This document shows positions 56,561 to 64,000 of a DNA stretch of 64,000 nt, in pieces. The notes beneath the pieces are model-generated. The model worked only from the letters and a program-made list of their open reading frames with translations, searched no databases and was not told the origin of the DNA. Source of the stretch: an uncultured Flavobacteriales bacterium (lineage in GTDB: Bacteria; Bacteroidota; Bacteroidia; Flavobacteriales_F; PHOS-HE28); NCBI GenBank assembly GCA_937872175.1, contig CALMPI010000012.1:1-64000 (forward strand), read 5' to 3'. The first letter of the stretch is position 1. Every line of letters begins with the position of its first letter. A program made the position numbers and the translations under genes.

Positions 56561-57664
56561 ATGCGCATCCTCCGGGTCGTCCTTCATCCGCTCACCATCC
56601 CCCTGAAGGCGCCCTTCGTCACCGCCCTGGGCGCCCTCCACGAGGTGGCCAACGTGGTGGTGGAGGTGCACACCGATGATGGTCGGGTGGGGTGGGGGGA
56701 ATGCAGCCCGTTCTGGTCGATCAACGGCGAGACCCAGGAGACGGGCCTGGCCGTGGGCCGGCATCTGGCCCGCGCCCTGCTGGACCATCCCGCCGGCGAC
56801 CTTGAAGGAGCGCATGCGGTGATGGACCGCCTGATCTTCGGCAACAGCAGCATCAAGAGCGCCTTCGATATCGCCTTGCACGACCTGGCCGCGCAAGCCG
56901 CTGATCGTCCGCTCTGGATCCATCTCGGTGCACAGGATCGCTTCGATCCCATCACCGACCACACCGTGAGCCTGGGCGAGCCCGAGCGGATGGCCGCCGA
57001 TGCGGAGGCGGTCGTGGCGGCCGGCTTCCCGGTGATCAAGGTGAAGCTGGGTGGTGCCGGTGATCTGGACATCAGGCGGATCCGGGCCATCCGATCAAGG
57101 ATCCCTTCGATCCCCCTGCGCATCGATGCCAACCAGGGCTGGGACCCCGACACCGCCATCCGCGTGCTCAACGCGCTGGGCGATGCCGGCATCGAACATT
57201 GCGAGGAACCCATCCCGCGCTGGCGCTTCATGGAGCTGCGCCGGGTGAAGGAGGCCAGCCCCATCCCGATCATGGCGGATGAGAGCTGCTGCGACCACCA
57301 CGACGCCGAGCGCCTCATCGCACTCGGCGCCTGCCAGCGCTTCAACATCAAGCTCGGCAAGAGCGGAGGCTTGTTCAAGGCCCGGAAGATCATCGCCCTC
57401 GCGGCGGAAGCGGGGATCACCGTGCAGGTGGGTGGCTTCCTGGAGAGCCGCCTGGCCTGGAGCGCCTCGGCCGCCCTCGCCTTGAGCGACCCCTGCGTGC
57501 GCTACTTCGATATGGACACCCCGCTCATGTTCACGGCCGATCCGGTGAGGGGTGGCATCCGCTACCTGGACGGTGGTCGGATCCGCCTGCCGGACGGACC
57601 GGGTCTCGGAGCGTCCATCGCCCCCGCCTTCCTGGATGAAACCCGGGCGGTGATGGTGGGTTGA
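56561..57664 (+). CDS. Enolase-superfamily enzyme, probable dipeptide epimerase
   Basis: 367 aa from ATG 56561. The capping domain is residues 1-120. The barrel carries VIKVKLGG (two catalytic-type lysines near 165), LRIDANQGW (D near 193), HCEEPIP (E near 218), IMADESCCD (D near 244) and NIKLGKSGG (K near 268): the muconate-lactonising-enzyme subgroup. The layout fits L-Ala-D/L-Glu epimerases used in murein recycling; o-succinylbenzoate synthase is an alternative. Confidence 0.8.
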   Translation: MRILRVVLHPLTIPLKAPFVTALGALHEVANVVVEVHTDDGRVGWGECSPFWSINGETQETGLAVGRHLARALLDHPAGDLEGAHAVMDRLIFGNSSIKSAFDIALHDLAAQAADRPLWIHLGAQDRFDPITDHTVSLGEPERMAADAEAVVAAGFPVIKVKLGGAGDLDIRRIRAIRSRIPSIPLRIDANQGWDPDTAIRVLNALGDAGIEHCEEPIPRWRFMELRRVKEASPIPIMADESCCDHHDAERLIALGACQRFNIKLGKSGGLFKARKIIALAAEAGITVQVGGFLESRLAWSASAALALSDPCVRYFDMDTPLMFTADPVRGGIRYLDGGRIRLPDGPGLGASIAPAFLDETRAVMVG

Positions 57665-57715
57665 GCCCTTGTTGGGAACTCCCGCCGCCGTCCGGGGCAC
57701 GGATCCTTCGCCGCG

Positions 57716-57723
57716 TACCTTCG
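57716..57723 (+). promoter_or_regulatory. -7 promoter box of aconitase gene
   Basis: TACCTTCG, 26 bp before ATG 57750. No matching -33 box found at the expected spacing. Confidence 0.5.
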
Positions 57724-57749
57724 CGGCCGCAAAAACGCCCCGACCGCGC

Positions 57750-60023
57750 ATGAGCCAGATCTTCGACCTCGACATGATCAAGGCGGTGTACAGCCGCTAC
57801 CCCGCCCGCGTCGCCGCCGCCCGCAAGGCCGTCGGCCGTCCGCTCACCCTTACCGAGAAGATCCTCTACGCCCACCTGTGGGACGGTGACGCGAAGACCG
57901 CCTTCAACCGCGGCAAGGACTACGTTGATTTCGCCCCGGACCGCGTGGCCATGCAGGACGCCACCGCCCAGATGGCCCTGCTGCAGTTCAGCACCACCGG
58001 CCGCAAGCAGGTGGCCGTGCCCAGCACCGTGCACTGCGACCACCTCATCCAGGCCCGCGTGGGCGCCAAGCAGGACCTGCAGGACGCGCTGCTGAAGAGC
58101 AACGAGGTCTTCAACTTCCTGGAGAGCATCAGCAACAAGTACGGCATCGGCTTCTGGAAGCCCGGCGCGGGCATCATCCACCAGGTGGTGCTGGAGCAGT
58201 ACGCCTTCCCCGGCGGCATGATGATCGGCACCGACAGCCACACGGTGAACGCTGGCGGCCTGGGCATGATCGCCATCGGCGTGGGCGGCGCAGACGCTTG
58301 CGACGTGATGAGCGGCCTGGCCTGGGAACTGAAGTGGCCAAAGCTCATCGGCGTGAAGCTCACCGGCAAGCTCAACGGCTGGACCAGCCCCAAGGACGTG
58401 ATCCTGAAGGTGGCCGGCATCCTCACCGTGAAGGGCGGCACCGGCGCCATCGTGGAATACTTCGGTGAAGGCGCCGAGAGCATGAGCTGCACCGGCAAGG
58501 GCACCATCGCCAACATGGGCGCCGAGATCGGGGCCACCACCAGCACCTTCAGCTACGACGACAGCATGCGCCGCTACCTGAAGGGCACCGGCCGCGCCGA
58601 GGTGGCCGCCCTGGCCGACGCCATCGCCGAGCACCTGCAGGGCGACCCCGAGGTGTACGCCGATCCCTCGAAGTACTTCGACCAGGTCATCGAGATCAAT
58701 CTCAGCGAACTGGAGCCGCACGTCAACGGTCCCTTCACGCCCGATCTGGCGTGGCCGCTGAGCAAGTTCGCCGCCGCCGTGAAGGAGAACGGCTGGCCCG
58801 CGCAGCTGGAGGTGGGCCTCATCGGCTCGTGCACCAACAGCAGCTACGAGGACCTCACCCGCAGCGCCAGCCTCGCCCAACAGGCCGTGGACAAGAAGCT
58901 GAAGGCGAAGAGCGAGTTCACCATCACCCCGGGCAGCGAGCAGGTGCGCTACACCGCCGAGCGCGACGGCATCCTGGCCACCTTCGACAAGATGGGCGGC
59001 GTGGTGCTGGCCAACGCCTGCGGCCCCTGCATCGGCCAGTGGGCGCGCCACAGCAACGACCCCAACCGGAAGAACTCCATCATCACCAGCTTCAACCGGA
59101 ATTTCGCCGCCCGTAACGACGGCAACCCCAACACGCACGCCTTCGTGGCCAGCCCCGAGGTGGTGACCGCCCTGGCCATCGCCGGCGACCTCACCTTCAA
59201 TCCCATGACCGATGAACTGGTCAACGAGGAGGGGAAGAAGGTGAAGCTGGATGAGCCGAAGGGCATCGAGCTGCCCCCGATGGGCTTCGAGGTGAAGGAT
59301 GCCGGTTTCGTGGCCCCCGCCGCGGACGGCAGTGGCGTGGTGGTGAACGTGAAGCCCGAAAGCGAGCGCCTGCAGCTGCTGGAGCCCTTCCCCGCGTGGG
59401 ACGGGAACAACATCACCGGCGCGGTGGTGCTGATCAAGGCCAAGGGCAAGTGCACCACGGACCACATCAGCATGGCTGGCACTTGGCTGAAGTACCGCGG
59501 CCACCTGGACAACATCAGCAACAACACGCTGATCGGCGCCATCAACTTCTTCAACGGCAAGGCCAACGAGGTGAAGAACCAGCTCGATGGCAGCTACGGC
59601 CCCGTGCCCGCCACGCAGCGCGCGTACAAGGCGGCCGGCCAGCCCAGCATCGTGGTGGGCGACCAGAACTACGGCGAGGGCAGCAGCCGCGAGCACGCCG
59701 CCATGCAGCCGCGCCACCTGGGCGTGAAGGCCGTGCTGGTGAAGAGCTTCGCGCGCATCCACGAGACCAACCTGAAGAAGCAGGGCATGCTCGCCCTCAC
59801 CTTCAGCAACGAGGCCGACTACGACAAGATCCAGGAGGACGACCGCATCGACTTCACGGACCTCACCGAATTCGCCCCCGGCAAGCCCCTCACGCTTGTG
59901 CTGAACCACAAGGACGGCAGCAAGGACACCATCCAGGTGAACCACACCTACAATGCCCAGCAGATCGAGTGGTTCAAGGCCGGCGGTGCGCTGAACATCA
60001 TCCGCGCGCAGCAGAAGGGTTGA
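57750..60023 (+). CDS. acn: Aconitate hydratase
   Basis: 757 aa from ATG 57750. The 4Fe-4S cysteines lie in [13 protein letters not shown] and [10 protein letters not shown]; the swivel-domain motif [15 protein letters not shown] is near 640. Length and the H-x-x-x-TDSHT pattern ([16 protein letters not shown]) resemble the mitochondrial-type aconitase. Interconverts citrate and isocitrate, feeding the isocitrate dehydrogenase encoded nearby. Confidence 0.95.
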   Translation: MSQIFDLDMIKAVYSRYPARVAAARKAVGRPLTLTEKILYAHLWDGDAKTAFNRGKDYVDFAPDRVAMQDATAQMALLQFSTTGRKQVAVPSTVHCDHLIQARVGAKQDLQDALLKSNEVFNFLESISNKYGIGFWKPGAGIIHQVVLEQYAFPGGMMIGTDSHTVNAGGLGMIAIGVGGADACDVMSGLAWELKWPKLIGVKLTGKLNGWTSPKDVILKVAGILTVKGGTGAIVEYFGEGAESMSCTGKGTIANMGAEIGATTSTFSYDDSMRRYLKGTGRAEVAALADAIAEHLQGDPEVYADPSKYFDQVIEINLSELEPHVNGPFTPDLAWPLSKFAAAVKENGWPAQLEVGLIGSCTNSSYEDLTRSASLAQQAVDKKLKAKSEFTITPGSEQVRYTAERDGILATFDKMGGVVLANACGPCIGQWARHSNDPNRKNSIITSFNRNFAARNDGNPNTHAFVASPEVVTALAIAGDLTFNPMTDELVNEEGKKVKLDEPKGIELPPMGFEVKDAGFVAPAADGSGVVVNVKPESERLQLLEPFPAWDGNNITGAVVLIKAKGKCTTDHISMAGTWLKYRGHLDNISNNTLIGAINFFNGKANEVKNQLDGSYGPVPATQRAYKAAGQPSIVVGDQNYGEGSSREHAAMQPRHLGVKAVLVKSFARIHETNLKKQGMLALTFSNEADYDKIQEDDRIDFTDLTEFAPGKPLTLVLNHKDGSKDTIQVNHTYNAQQIEWFKAGGALNIIRAQQKG

Positions 60024-60062
60024 GTCACGACGATCAGGGATGGCCGTTCGCGGCCGGCCCGT

Positions 60063-60070
60063 TACTTTCG
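60063..60070 (+). promoter_or_regulatory. -7 promoter box
   Basis: TACTTTCG, 46 bp before ATG 60117. Confidence 0.5.
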
Positions 60071-60116
60071 CCTCGTTGCCGGACCAACAGGCCGCGCACG
60101 ACCAAACCCAAGACCC

Positions 60117-60581
60117 ATGAACCTCCGGACGATCTCCAAACTGATGCTCGGCCTGGCCCTCGTGGCCTTCACAGCCACCGGCTGCAAAAAGGACGAGTGC
60201 AAGGACAAGAACTGCGGCAATGGCAGCTGCGTGGACGGCAACTGCGTGTGCAACACGGGCTATGAGGGCAGTGAGTGCGGCACTCAGACCCGCGCCAAGT
60301 TCATCGGCTCGTACACGGGTACGTTCAGCTGTTCCGGGGGATCTCCGGGCACGATCAATATGACGATCACCAACAGCTCGGCCGGGATCACGAGCGTGGT
60401 GATGAGCGATGGGTTCGACAACTGGGTATGCACAGTGAGCGGCTCGACCTTGAACATCGCGAACCAGACCATCAGTGGTGGCAACACCATCCAGGGTTCA
60501 GGACAACTGGTGGGCAACATTCTCACCTTGAACCTGAACATCTCCGGTACGACCTGCACCTATTCGGGGACCAAGCAGTAA
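60117..60581 (+). CDS. Lipoprotein with EGF-like module
   Basis: 154 aa. Signal peptide with lipobox (LALVAFTATGCKKD; Cys 23 becomes lipidated). Residues ~28-53 (CKDKNCGNGSCVDGNCVCN, then GYEGSEC) form one EGF-like disulfide module. The remainder (YTGTFSCSGGSPGTINMTITN ... ILTLNLNISGTTCTYSGT) is a beta-sandwich typical of small surface lipoproteins of this phylum. Function unknown. Confidence 0.8.
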   Translation: MNLRTISKLMLGLALVAFTATGCKKDECKDKNCGNGSCVDGNCVCNTGYEGSECGTQTRAKFIGSYTGTFSCSGGSPGTINMTITNSSAGITSVVMSDGFDNWVCTVSGSTLNIANQTISGGNTIQGSGQLVGNILTLNLNISGTTCTYSGTKQ

Positions 60582-60604
60582 GCCGGACCCTCCTCCTGAC
60601 GAAG

Positions 60605-60634
60605 GGCCCACCCTGCGGTGGGCCTTTCGCTTTT
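60605..60634. terminator. Terminator between convergent genes
   Basis: GGCCCACC-CTGC-GGTGGGCC is a perfect 8-bp stem followed by TTTCGCTTTTC; it ends the lipoprotein gene and faces the histidine kinase gene. Confidence 0.8.
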
Positions 60635-60641
60635 CAGGGCT

Positions 60642-62465
60642 TCAGTCGTGGGCGAGCAGGAGCGGCAGTTCCACTTCCACGCGGGTGCCCTGGGGCAGGT
60701 CGATGGTGCGGAAGCCGGCGGGCCGGCCGTGCTGCTTGGCCACCAGGTCCAGGCGGGCGCGGGTGATGGTGGTACCCAGGGAGGTCTTCTTGGCCGGTGG
60801 CTCGTTGGCCTGGTGTTCGCGCCGGGCCATCCGTCCCATGCCGTTGTCCTCCACGATGTATACCAGACGATCGCCTCGGCGCTCCACCTTCAGGGTGATG
60901 AGCCCGCCCGCCTCCTTGCCGGCCATGCCATGCCAGATGGCGTTCTCCACGAAGGGCTGCACCACCAGCGGGGGCACCAGCACCTCCTGGGCATCGATCG
61001 CCGGGTCCACCTCGATGCGCAGGTCGAACCGCCCGTCCATCCGCATGCGCTCCAGCTCCATGTAGCCCCTGAGCGCCTCCAGGTCGTCCTGCAACGGCAC
61101 CTCGCTCCGGCGGCTGTTCTCCAGCACGGCCCGCATCACCCGGGCGAAGCGGCTGAGGAAGCGGGTGGCCTTGTCCGGGTCGTGGCCCTGCACGAAGGCG
61201 GAGATGCTGTTGAGCGCGTTGAAGATGAAGTGCGGGTTCATCTGGCTGCGCAACGCCTGCGTCTCCAGGTGGGCGGCCTCCTTCTCGAAGCGCTCGCGGC
61301 GTCGCCGGCGGTCGGTCCAGCTCCACGCCGCCAGGCCGCCCAGCAACAGCACCCCGGCGCCGGCCGCGGCCCAGGCCCGGTTGCGGTTGCGTTCGGCGCG
61401 CAGTTCGGCGATGGTGCGCCGGTCCTCGGCCTGCGCCAGCTCCGCGGCGAACGAGAGGCTGTCGGCCAGGGCCCGCTTCTCGTACCCGAAGCGCAGCAGT
61501 TCCTTGCGGCCGTCCTCGCTGCGCAGGCTGTCCTGCAGTGCGAGCTTTCGTTCCAGGAGCTTCAGCGCCTCGGTGGACCGGCCCTGCTGCTTGTACACGT
61601 TGAACAACAGGCCGCTCACCTCCGATTCCTGCTTGGTGAAGCCTGCGGCCCGGGCCAGGGCCAGCGCTTCGCGGCCGTAGCGTTCAGCAAGGTCGAGCTC
61701 GCCCACACGCAGGTGGTGGCTGCCGATGTTGTTGAGGGCCATGGCCTCCAGGTCCTGGTGGCCGCCCGCACGTGCACGATCCAGGCATTGCTGGTGCAGG
61801 CGCAGCGCCTCGGCCCGCTCGCCTTGTGCGCTCCGGATGATGCCCAGGTCCGAGGCGGCGATGGCCGCATCACGCTGGTCCGGGTTCCCGGCGGAGAGCC
61901 GCAGGCACAGTTCGTAGTTCGCCGCGGCCGCGGCCGTGTCGCCACCGGCCAGCTCCAGCGTGCCGATGTTGATCAGCGCCGCGCAGATGCTGCCCGTATC
62001 GGGGATCGCACGGGCCAGCGCCAGGCTTTGACGGTACAGGTCGAGGGCCTTGTCGGTGTCGCCAAGCTCCTGCAGCAGCACGCCCATGTTGCTGATGCTC
62101 TTGGCCTGGGCCACGGGTTCATCCGCCTCGGCGAAGGCCCGTTGCGCCTGTGTGAACCGTTCCAGCGCCCGGGCGTAGTCGCCTTTCATCATGTGGTATT
62201 CGCCCAACGTGGTGGTGGCGATGCCCTGGTACCGCGCATTGCCATGCCGCACGGCCAGGTCGTATTGCATCCCCGCCAGCACGGCGGCACTGTCGGGGTC
62301 GCTGTACAGGAAGCCGTCGATGCTGATGTAGCTCATCGCCCGCAGGCGGTCCACCGGTGGGTGCGCGGTATCATGCCACACGCCCCACAATGAATCGAGG
62401 TCGATCTGAGCCGCTGAAGGCGCGCTGCTGAGGAGGGCGGTGCAAAGAAGGAAGGCGGGCCTCAT
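60642..62465 (-). CDS. TPR sensor histidine kinase, LytS/YehU type
   Basis: 607 aa from ATG 62465. Signal peptide (MRPAFLLCTALLSSAPSAAQ), then TPR repeats at ~60-310 (AISNMGVLLQELGDTDKALDLYRQSL-like units), a membrane helix at ~350 (WAAAGAGVLLLGGLAAWSW), and a His_kinase-type domain: H in RSQMNPHFIFNALNSISAF near 385, N-box QPFVENAIWHG near 475, G-box DNGMG. No receiver or response regulator lies beside it in the window. A TACTTTCG box sits 10 bp upstream. Confidence 0.88.
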   Translation of the reverse strand: MRPAFLLCTALLSSAPSAAQIDLDSLWGVWHDTAHPPVDRLRAMSYISIDGFLYSDPDSAAVLAGMQYDLAVRHGNARYQGIATTTLGEYHMMKGDYARALERFTQAQRAFAEADEPVAQAKSISNMGVLLQELGDTDKALDLYRQSLALARAIPDTGSICAALINIGTLELAGGDTAAAAANYELCLRLSAGNPDQRDAAIAASDLGIIRSAQGERAEALRLHQQCLDRARAGGHQDLEAMALNNIGSHHLRVGELDLAERYGREALALARAAGFTKQESEVSGLLFNVYKQQGRSTEALKLLERKLALQDSLRSEDGRKELLRFGYEKRALADSLSFAAELAQAEDRRTIAELRAERNRNRAWAAAGAGVLLLGGLAAWSWTDRRRRRERFEKEAAHLETQALRSQMNPHFIFNALNSISAFVQGHDPDKATRFLSRFARVMRAVLENSRRSEVPLQDDLEALRGYMELERMRMDGRFDLRIEVDPAIDAQEVLVPPLVVQPFVENAIWHGMAGKEAGGLITLKVERRGDRLVYIVEDNGMGRMARREHQANEPPAKKTSLGTTITRARLDLVAKQHGRPAGFRTIDLPQGTRVEVELPLLLAHD

Positions 62466-62474
62466 GGGAGGCAC

Positions 62475-62482
62475 CGAAAGTA
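62475..62482 (-). promoter_or_regulatory. -7 promoter box of the histidine kinase gene
   Basis: TACTTTCG on the minus strand, 9 bp before ATG 62465, implying a leader of a few nucleotides. Confidence 0.5.
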
Positions 62483-62546
62483 GAGCGGCGTCCGCTGGTC
62501 CGGGGTGGTCCACCGACGAGCGGAGCGCCCGTCATTCCGGCATCAT

Positions 62547-62678
62547 TCACCCCATGCCTAGGGCCACCAGCCCGCACACCACGCCCAGCACGCGGCAAAG
62601 GATGGTGAGACCGGGCATCAGCAGCGTCCAACGGTCGGGAAGAGGTTGTGCCGGGAACGGGTGGGCGGTGCGGCGCAT
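62547..62678 (-). CDS. Possible small membrane protein
   Basis: 43 aa from ATG 62678, one hydrophobic helix (LTILCRVLGVVCGLVALGMG). No family; may be chance. The stretch 62466-62783 otherwise shows only the kinase promoter. Confidence 0.3.
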   Translation of the reverse strand: MRRTAHPFPAQPLPDRWTLLMPGLTILCRVLGVVCGLVALGMG

Positions 62679-62783
62679 GGCGTGTTCGCTTGGTGAGGCG
62701 AAACAAGCCGGGGTCCGTGCGATGTGCACGCCCGATCGCGCATCCGGCGGCGTGCGCTGTGCGAACGGCGGCCGCCGGAGGGC

Positions 62784-63431
62784 TCAGCGCTTCACGAACA
62801 CATACCGGTAGCCGAGCTGAACGCCCACCAGGGTGATGCCCCAGAGGTCCGTGTCGTAGGGCATGGGGCCGGCGTTCATGTGCACCTCGAGGAAGGGCGA
62901 ACCCCACCGCGTGCCGTACTGGGCACCCACGGCGGCGGCGCCCACGATCCTGTCCACGGTCCAGCTCCGTTCGCTCACCACCACGGACTCCGGGCCCACC
63001 TGTTCCTGCACGGCGTAGCCCGTCTGCCGCACCCGGGCATGCTCCCACCCGGCGCCGGCCATCACGTACGCACCGCGGTGGTGGCCGCCGTCGCAGGGCA
63101 CGGTGAGGAAGGGCCAGCGCACGGACAGCATCGCCGCGTTGCGCCCGATGAGCTCACGCATCACCGCCTCCACATCGGTCGTGCCATCGTCGGCCACCAC
63201 GGTCTCTCCATACACGCGCTCCAACGGCGTGAAGGCCAGGCCGCTGAGGCGCAGCACGAACGAGGTGCTATCGCCCAGCCGGCGCTCCACCAGCGCGCCC
63301 ATCCAGCTCGACCGGCCCTGCCAGCCGTGGTCCTGGCCCAGCCCGCCGAGCAGGCCCACGGCCCATTGGGCCCTGGCGGTGGAGGGGCTGAGCAGTGCTC
63401 CGAACAGAAGGAGCGAGAGGAGTGCGCGCAT
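62784..63431 (-). CDS. Outer-membrane beta-barrel-like protein
   Basis: 215 aa. Signal peptide (MRALLSLLLFGALLSPSTARAQ), then alternating strands (WAVGLLGGLGQDHGW ... SFVLRLSGLAFTP ... GAYVMAGAGWEHARV ... VVGAAAVGAQYGTRWGSPFLEVHMN) and a last strand LVGVQLGYRYVFVKR. Function unknown. Confidence 0.7.
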   Translation of the reverse strand: MRALLSLLLFGALLSPSTARAQWAVGLLGGLGQDHGWQGRSSWMGALVERRLGDSTSFVLRLSGLAFTPLERVYGETVVADDGTTDVEAVMRELIGRNAAMLSVRWPFLTVPCDGGHHRGAYVMAGAGWEHARVRQTGYAVQEQVGPESVVVSERSWTVDRIVGAAAVGAQYGTRWGSPFLEVHMNAGPMPYDTDLWGITLVGVQLGYRYVFVKR

Positions 63432-63507
63432 GCCGTGAACAACGAAGGTCGTGCATCGATCCGTACGTGTGGCACGCGCCTTGCCCGGTGGGTCGGCCGG
63501 CGACCGT

Positions 63508-63514
63508 TATCTTG
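63508..63514 (+). promoter_or_regulatory. -7 promoter box
   Basis: TATCTTG, 20 bp before ATG 63535. Confidence 0.45.
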
Positions 63515-63534
63515 CCCACCCATCGACCCTGACC

Positions 63535-64000
63535 ATGAATTTCCGACCCTTCCTGCTCCCGCTCGCCCTGTTGCTCACCGCACCGATCGTCGCTCAGGAC
63601 GATGAGAACCCTGTGGAGGACAGCCTGAACATGGTGCCCAACGGCAGCTTCGAGGAGGTCGAGGGCAAGCTCAAGCGCCTCGGCAGCATCGAGATGGCCA
63701 AGGGGTGGAAGAGCCCCACCGCCGTGCCCGCCGACCTGTTCAGTGATCAGGTGGTGAACAGCAGCCCGGCCTCCGCCCCGCGGAACCAGTTCGGCGACCA
63801 GGGTGCCCTCACCGGTAGCAATTACGCGGGCCTCATGTGGTGGAGCTACATGAACAAGGAACCGCGCAGCTACCTGCAGGTGAAGTTCAAGAAGATGCTC
63901 ACCAAGGGCCAGAAGTACTGCATCAGCTACTACGTCAGCCTCGCCGACCTCAGCAAGTACAGCGCCAACGAGCTCGGCGCGTACGTGAGCAAGATGATGG
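63535..64000 (+). CDS. Secreted protein with carbohydrate-binding-like N-terminus (partial)
   Basis: At least 155 codons, cut by the window end. Signal peptide (MNFRPFLLPLALLLTAPIVAQ). The following LNMVPNGSFEEVEGKL ... AKGWKSPTAVPADLF and YAGLMWWSYMNKEPRSYLQVKFKKML resemble the N-terminal module of OmpA-family proteins in this phylum. It is also a distant relative of the NLVPNPSFED start of the tandem proteins at 347 and 2378. The C-terminal domain is outside the window. Confidence 0.65.
   Translation, partial: MNFRPFLLPLALLLTAPIVAQDDENPVEDSLNMVPNGSFEEVEGKLKRLGSIEMAKGWKSPTAVPADLFSDQVVNSSPASAPRNQFGDQGALTGSNYAGLMWWSYMNKEPRSYLQVKFKKMLTKGQKYCISYYVSLADLSKYSANELGAYVSKMM

Noticed and set aside
57531..59945. 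804-codon frame on the minus strand
   Set aside because: Antisense to aconitase, which is unmistakable; low-complexity composition.

Overview
The window looks like a piece of a high-GC member of the Bacteroidota, probably a Flavobacteriales-type lineage. The evidence is type IX secretion (T9SS) sorting domains of both type A and type B, a gliding-motility-type C-terminal domain, Bacteroidota-style -7 boxes (TAnnTTTG or TAnnTTCG) upstream of host genes, few Shine-Dalgarno sites, and the gene set dnaX, rpsF-rpsR-rplI, icd, aconitase and bestrophin. The exact taxon cannot be fixed from the sequence alone.

Layout. (1) 1-5600: two tandem copies of a two-gene unit of secreted proteins. The second gene is truncated in copy 1; in copy 2 it is full length and ends in a peptidase-S74 chaperone domain plus a T9SS domain. 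Perfectly identical blocks alternate with diverged, AT-richer blocks. (2) 5600-6408 and 39730-40391: host intergenic DNA with AG-rich degenerate repeats and a 439-bp perfect direct duplication carrying a small secreted-protein gene. (3) 6409-39729: an apparently complete transposable (Mu/BcepMu-like) prophage of about 33.3 kb, inserted between the two duplicated segments. Its ends are marked by inverted copies of an 18-bp site containing GAATTC and by a 4-bp AGAG repeat. (4) 40392-45702: a leftward cluster (methyltransferase, small secreted protein, phenylacetate-CoA-ligase-like adenylating enzyme, C45 autoproteolytic acyltransferase, outer-membrane barrel, MATE exporter) resembling the accessory part of flexirubin/aryl-polyene pathways. 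(5) 47074-64000: host core genes, namely a T9SS type-B adhesin-like protein, NADP-isocitrate dehydrogenase, a VapBC toxin-antitoxin, DnaX, ribosomal proteins S6-S18-L9, a bestrophin, an enolase-superfamily epimerase, aconitase, an EGF-like lipoprotein, a TPR histidine kinase, a barrel protein and the start of a carbohydrate-binding-like secreted protein.

Prology of the prophage. Leftward early operon (15978 to 6752): Ner-like HTH, DDE transposase, MuB-like ATPase, DUF3164 protein, GemA and many small coupled genes. A repressor-type gene diverges from it at 16026 over a palindromic operator. A leftward block (24855 to 17225) encodes small terminase, large terminase, gp36-like protein, a giant portal-MuF-zincin fusion, gpG and further neck/tail proteins. 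A rightward block (25005 to 39641) encodes protease/scaffold, capsid, lysis genes, sheath, tube, frameshifted tail chaperone, tape measure, baseplate and fibres (contractile tail).

Most notable: the portal-MuF-HExxH fusion; an S74 self-cleaving chaperone upstream of a T9SS signal in a host protein; two independent A-AAA-AAG frameshift sites (tail chaperone and dnaX); a capsid reading frame preceded in frame by a membrane segment; and a recurrent ACACCCGATACC leader abutting early phage start codons.
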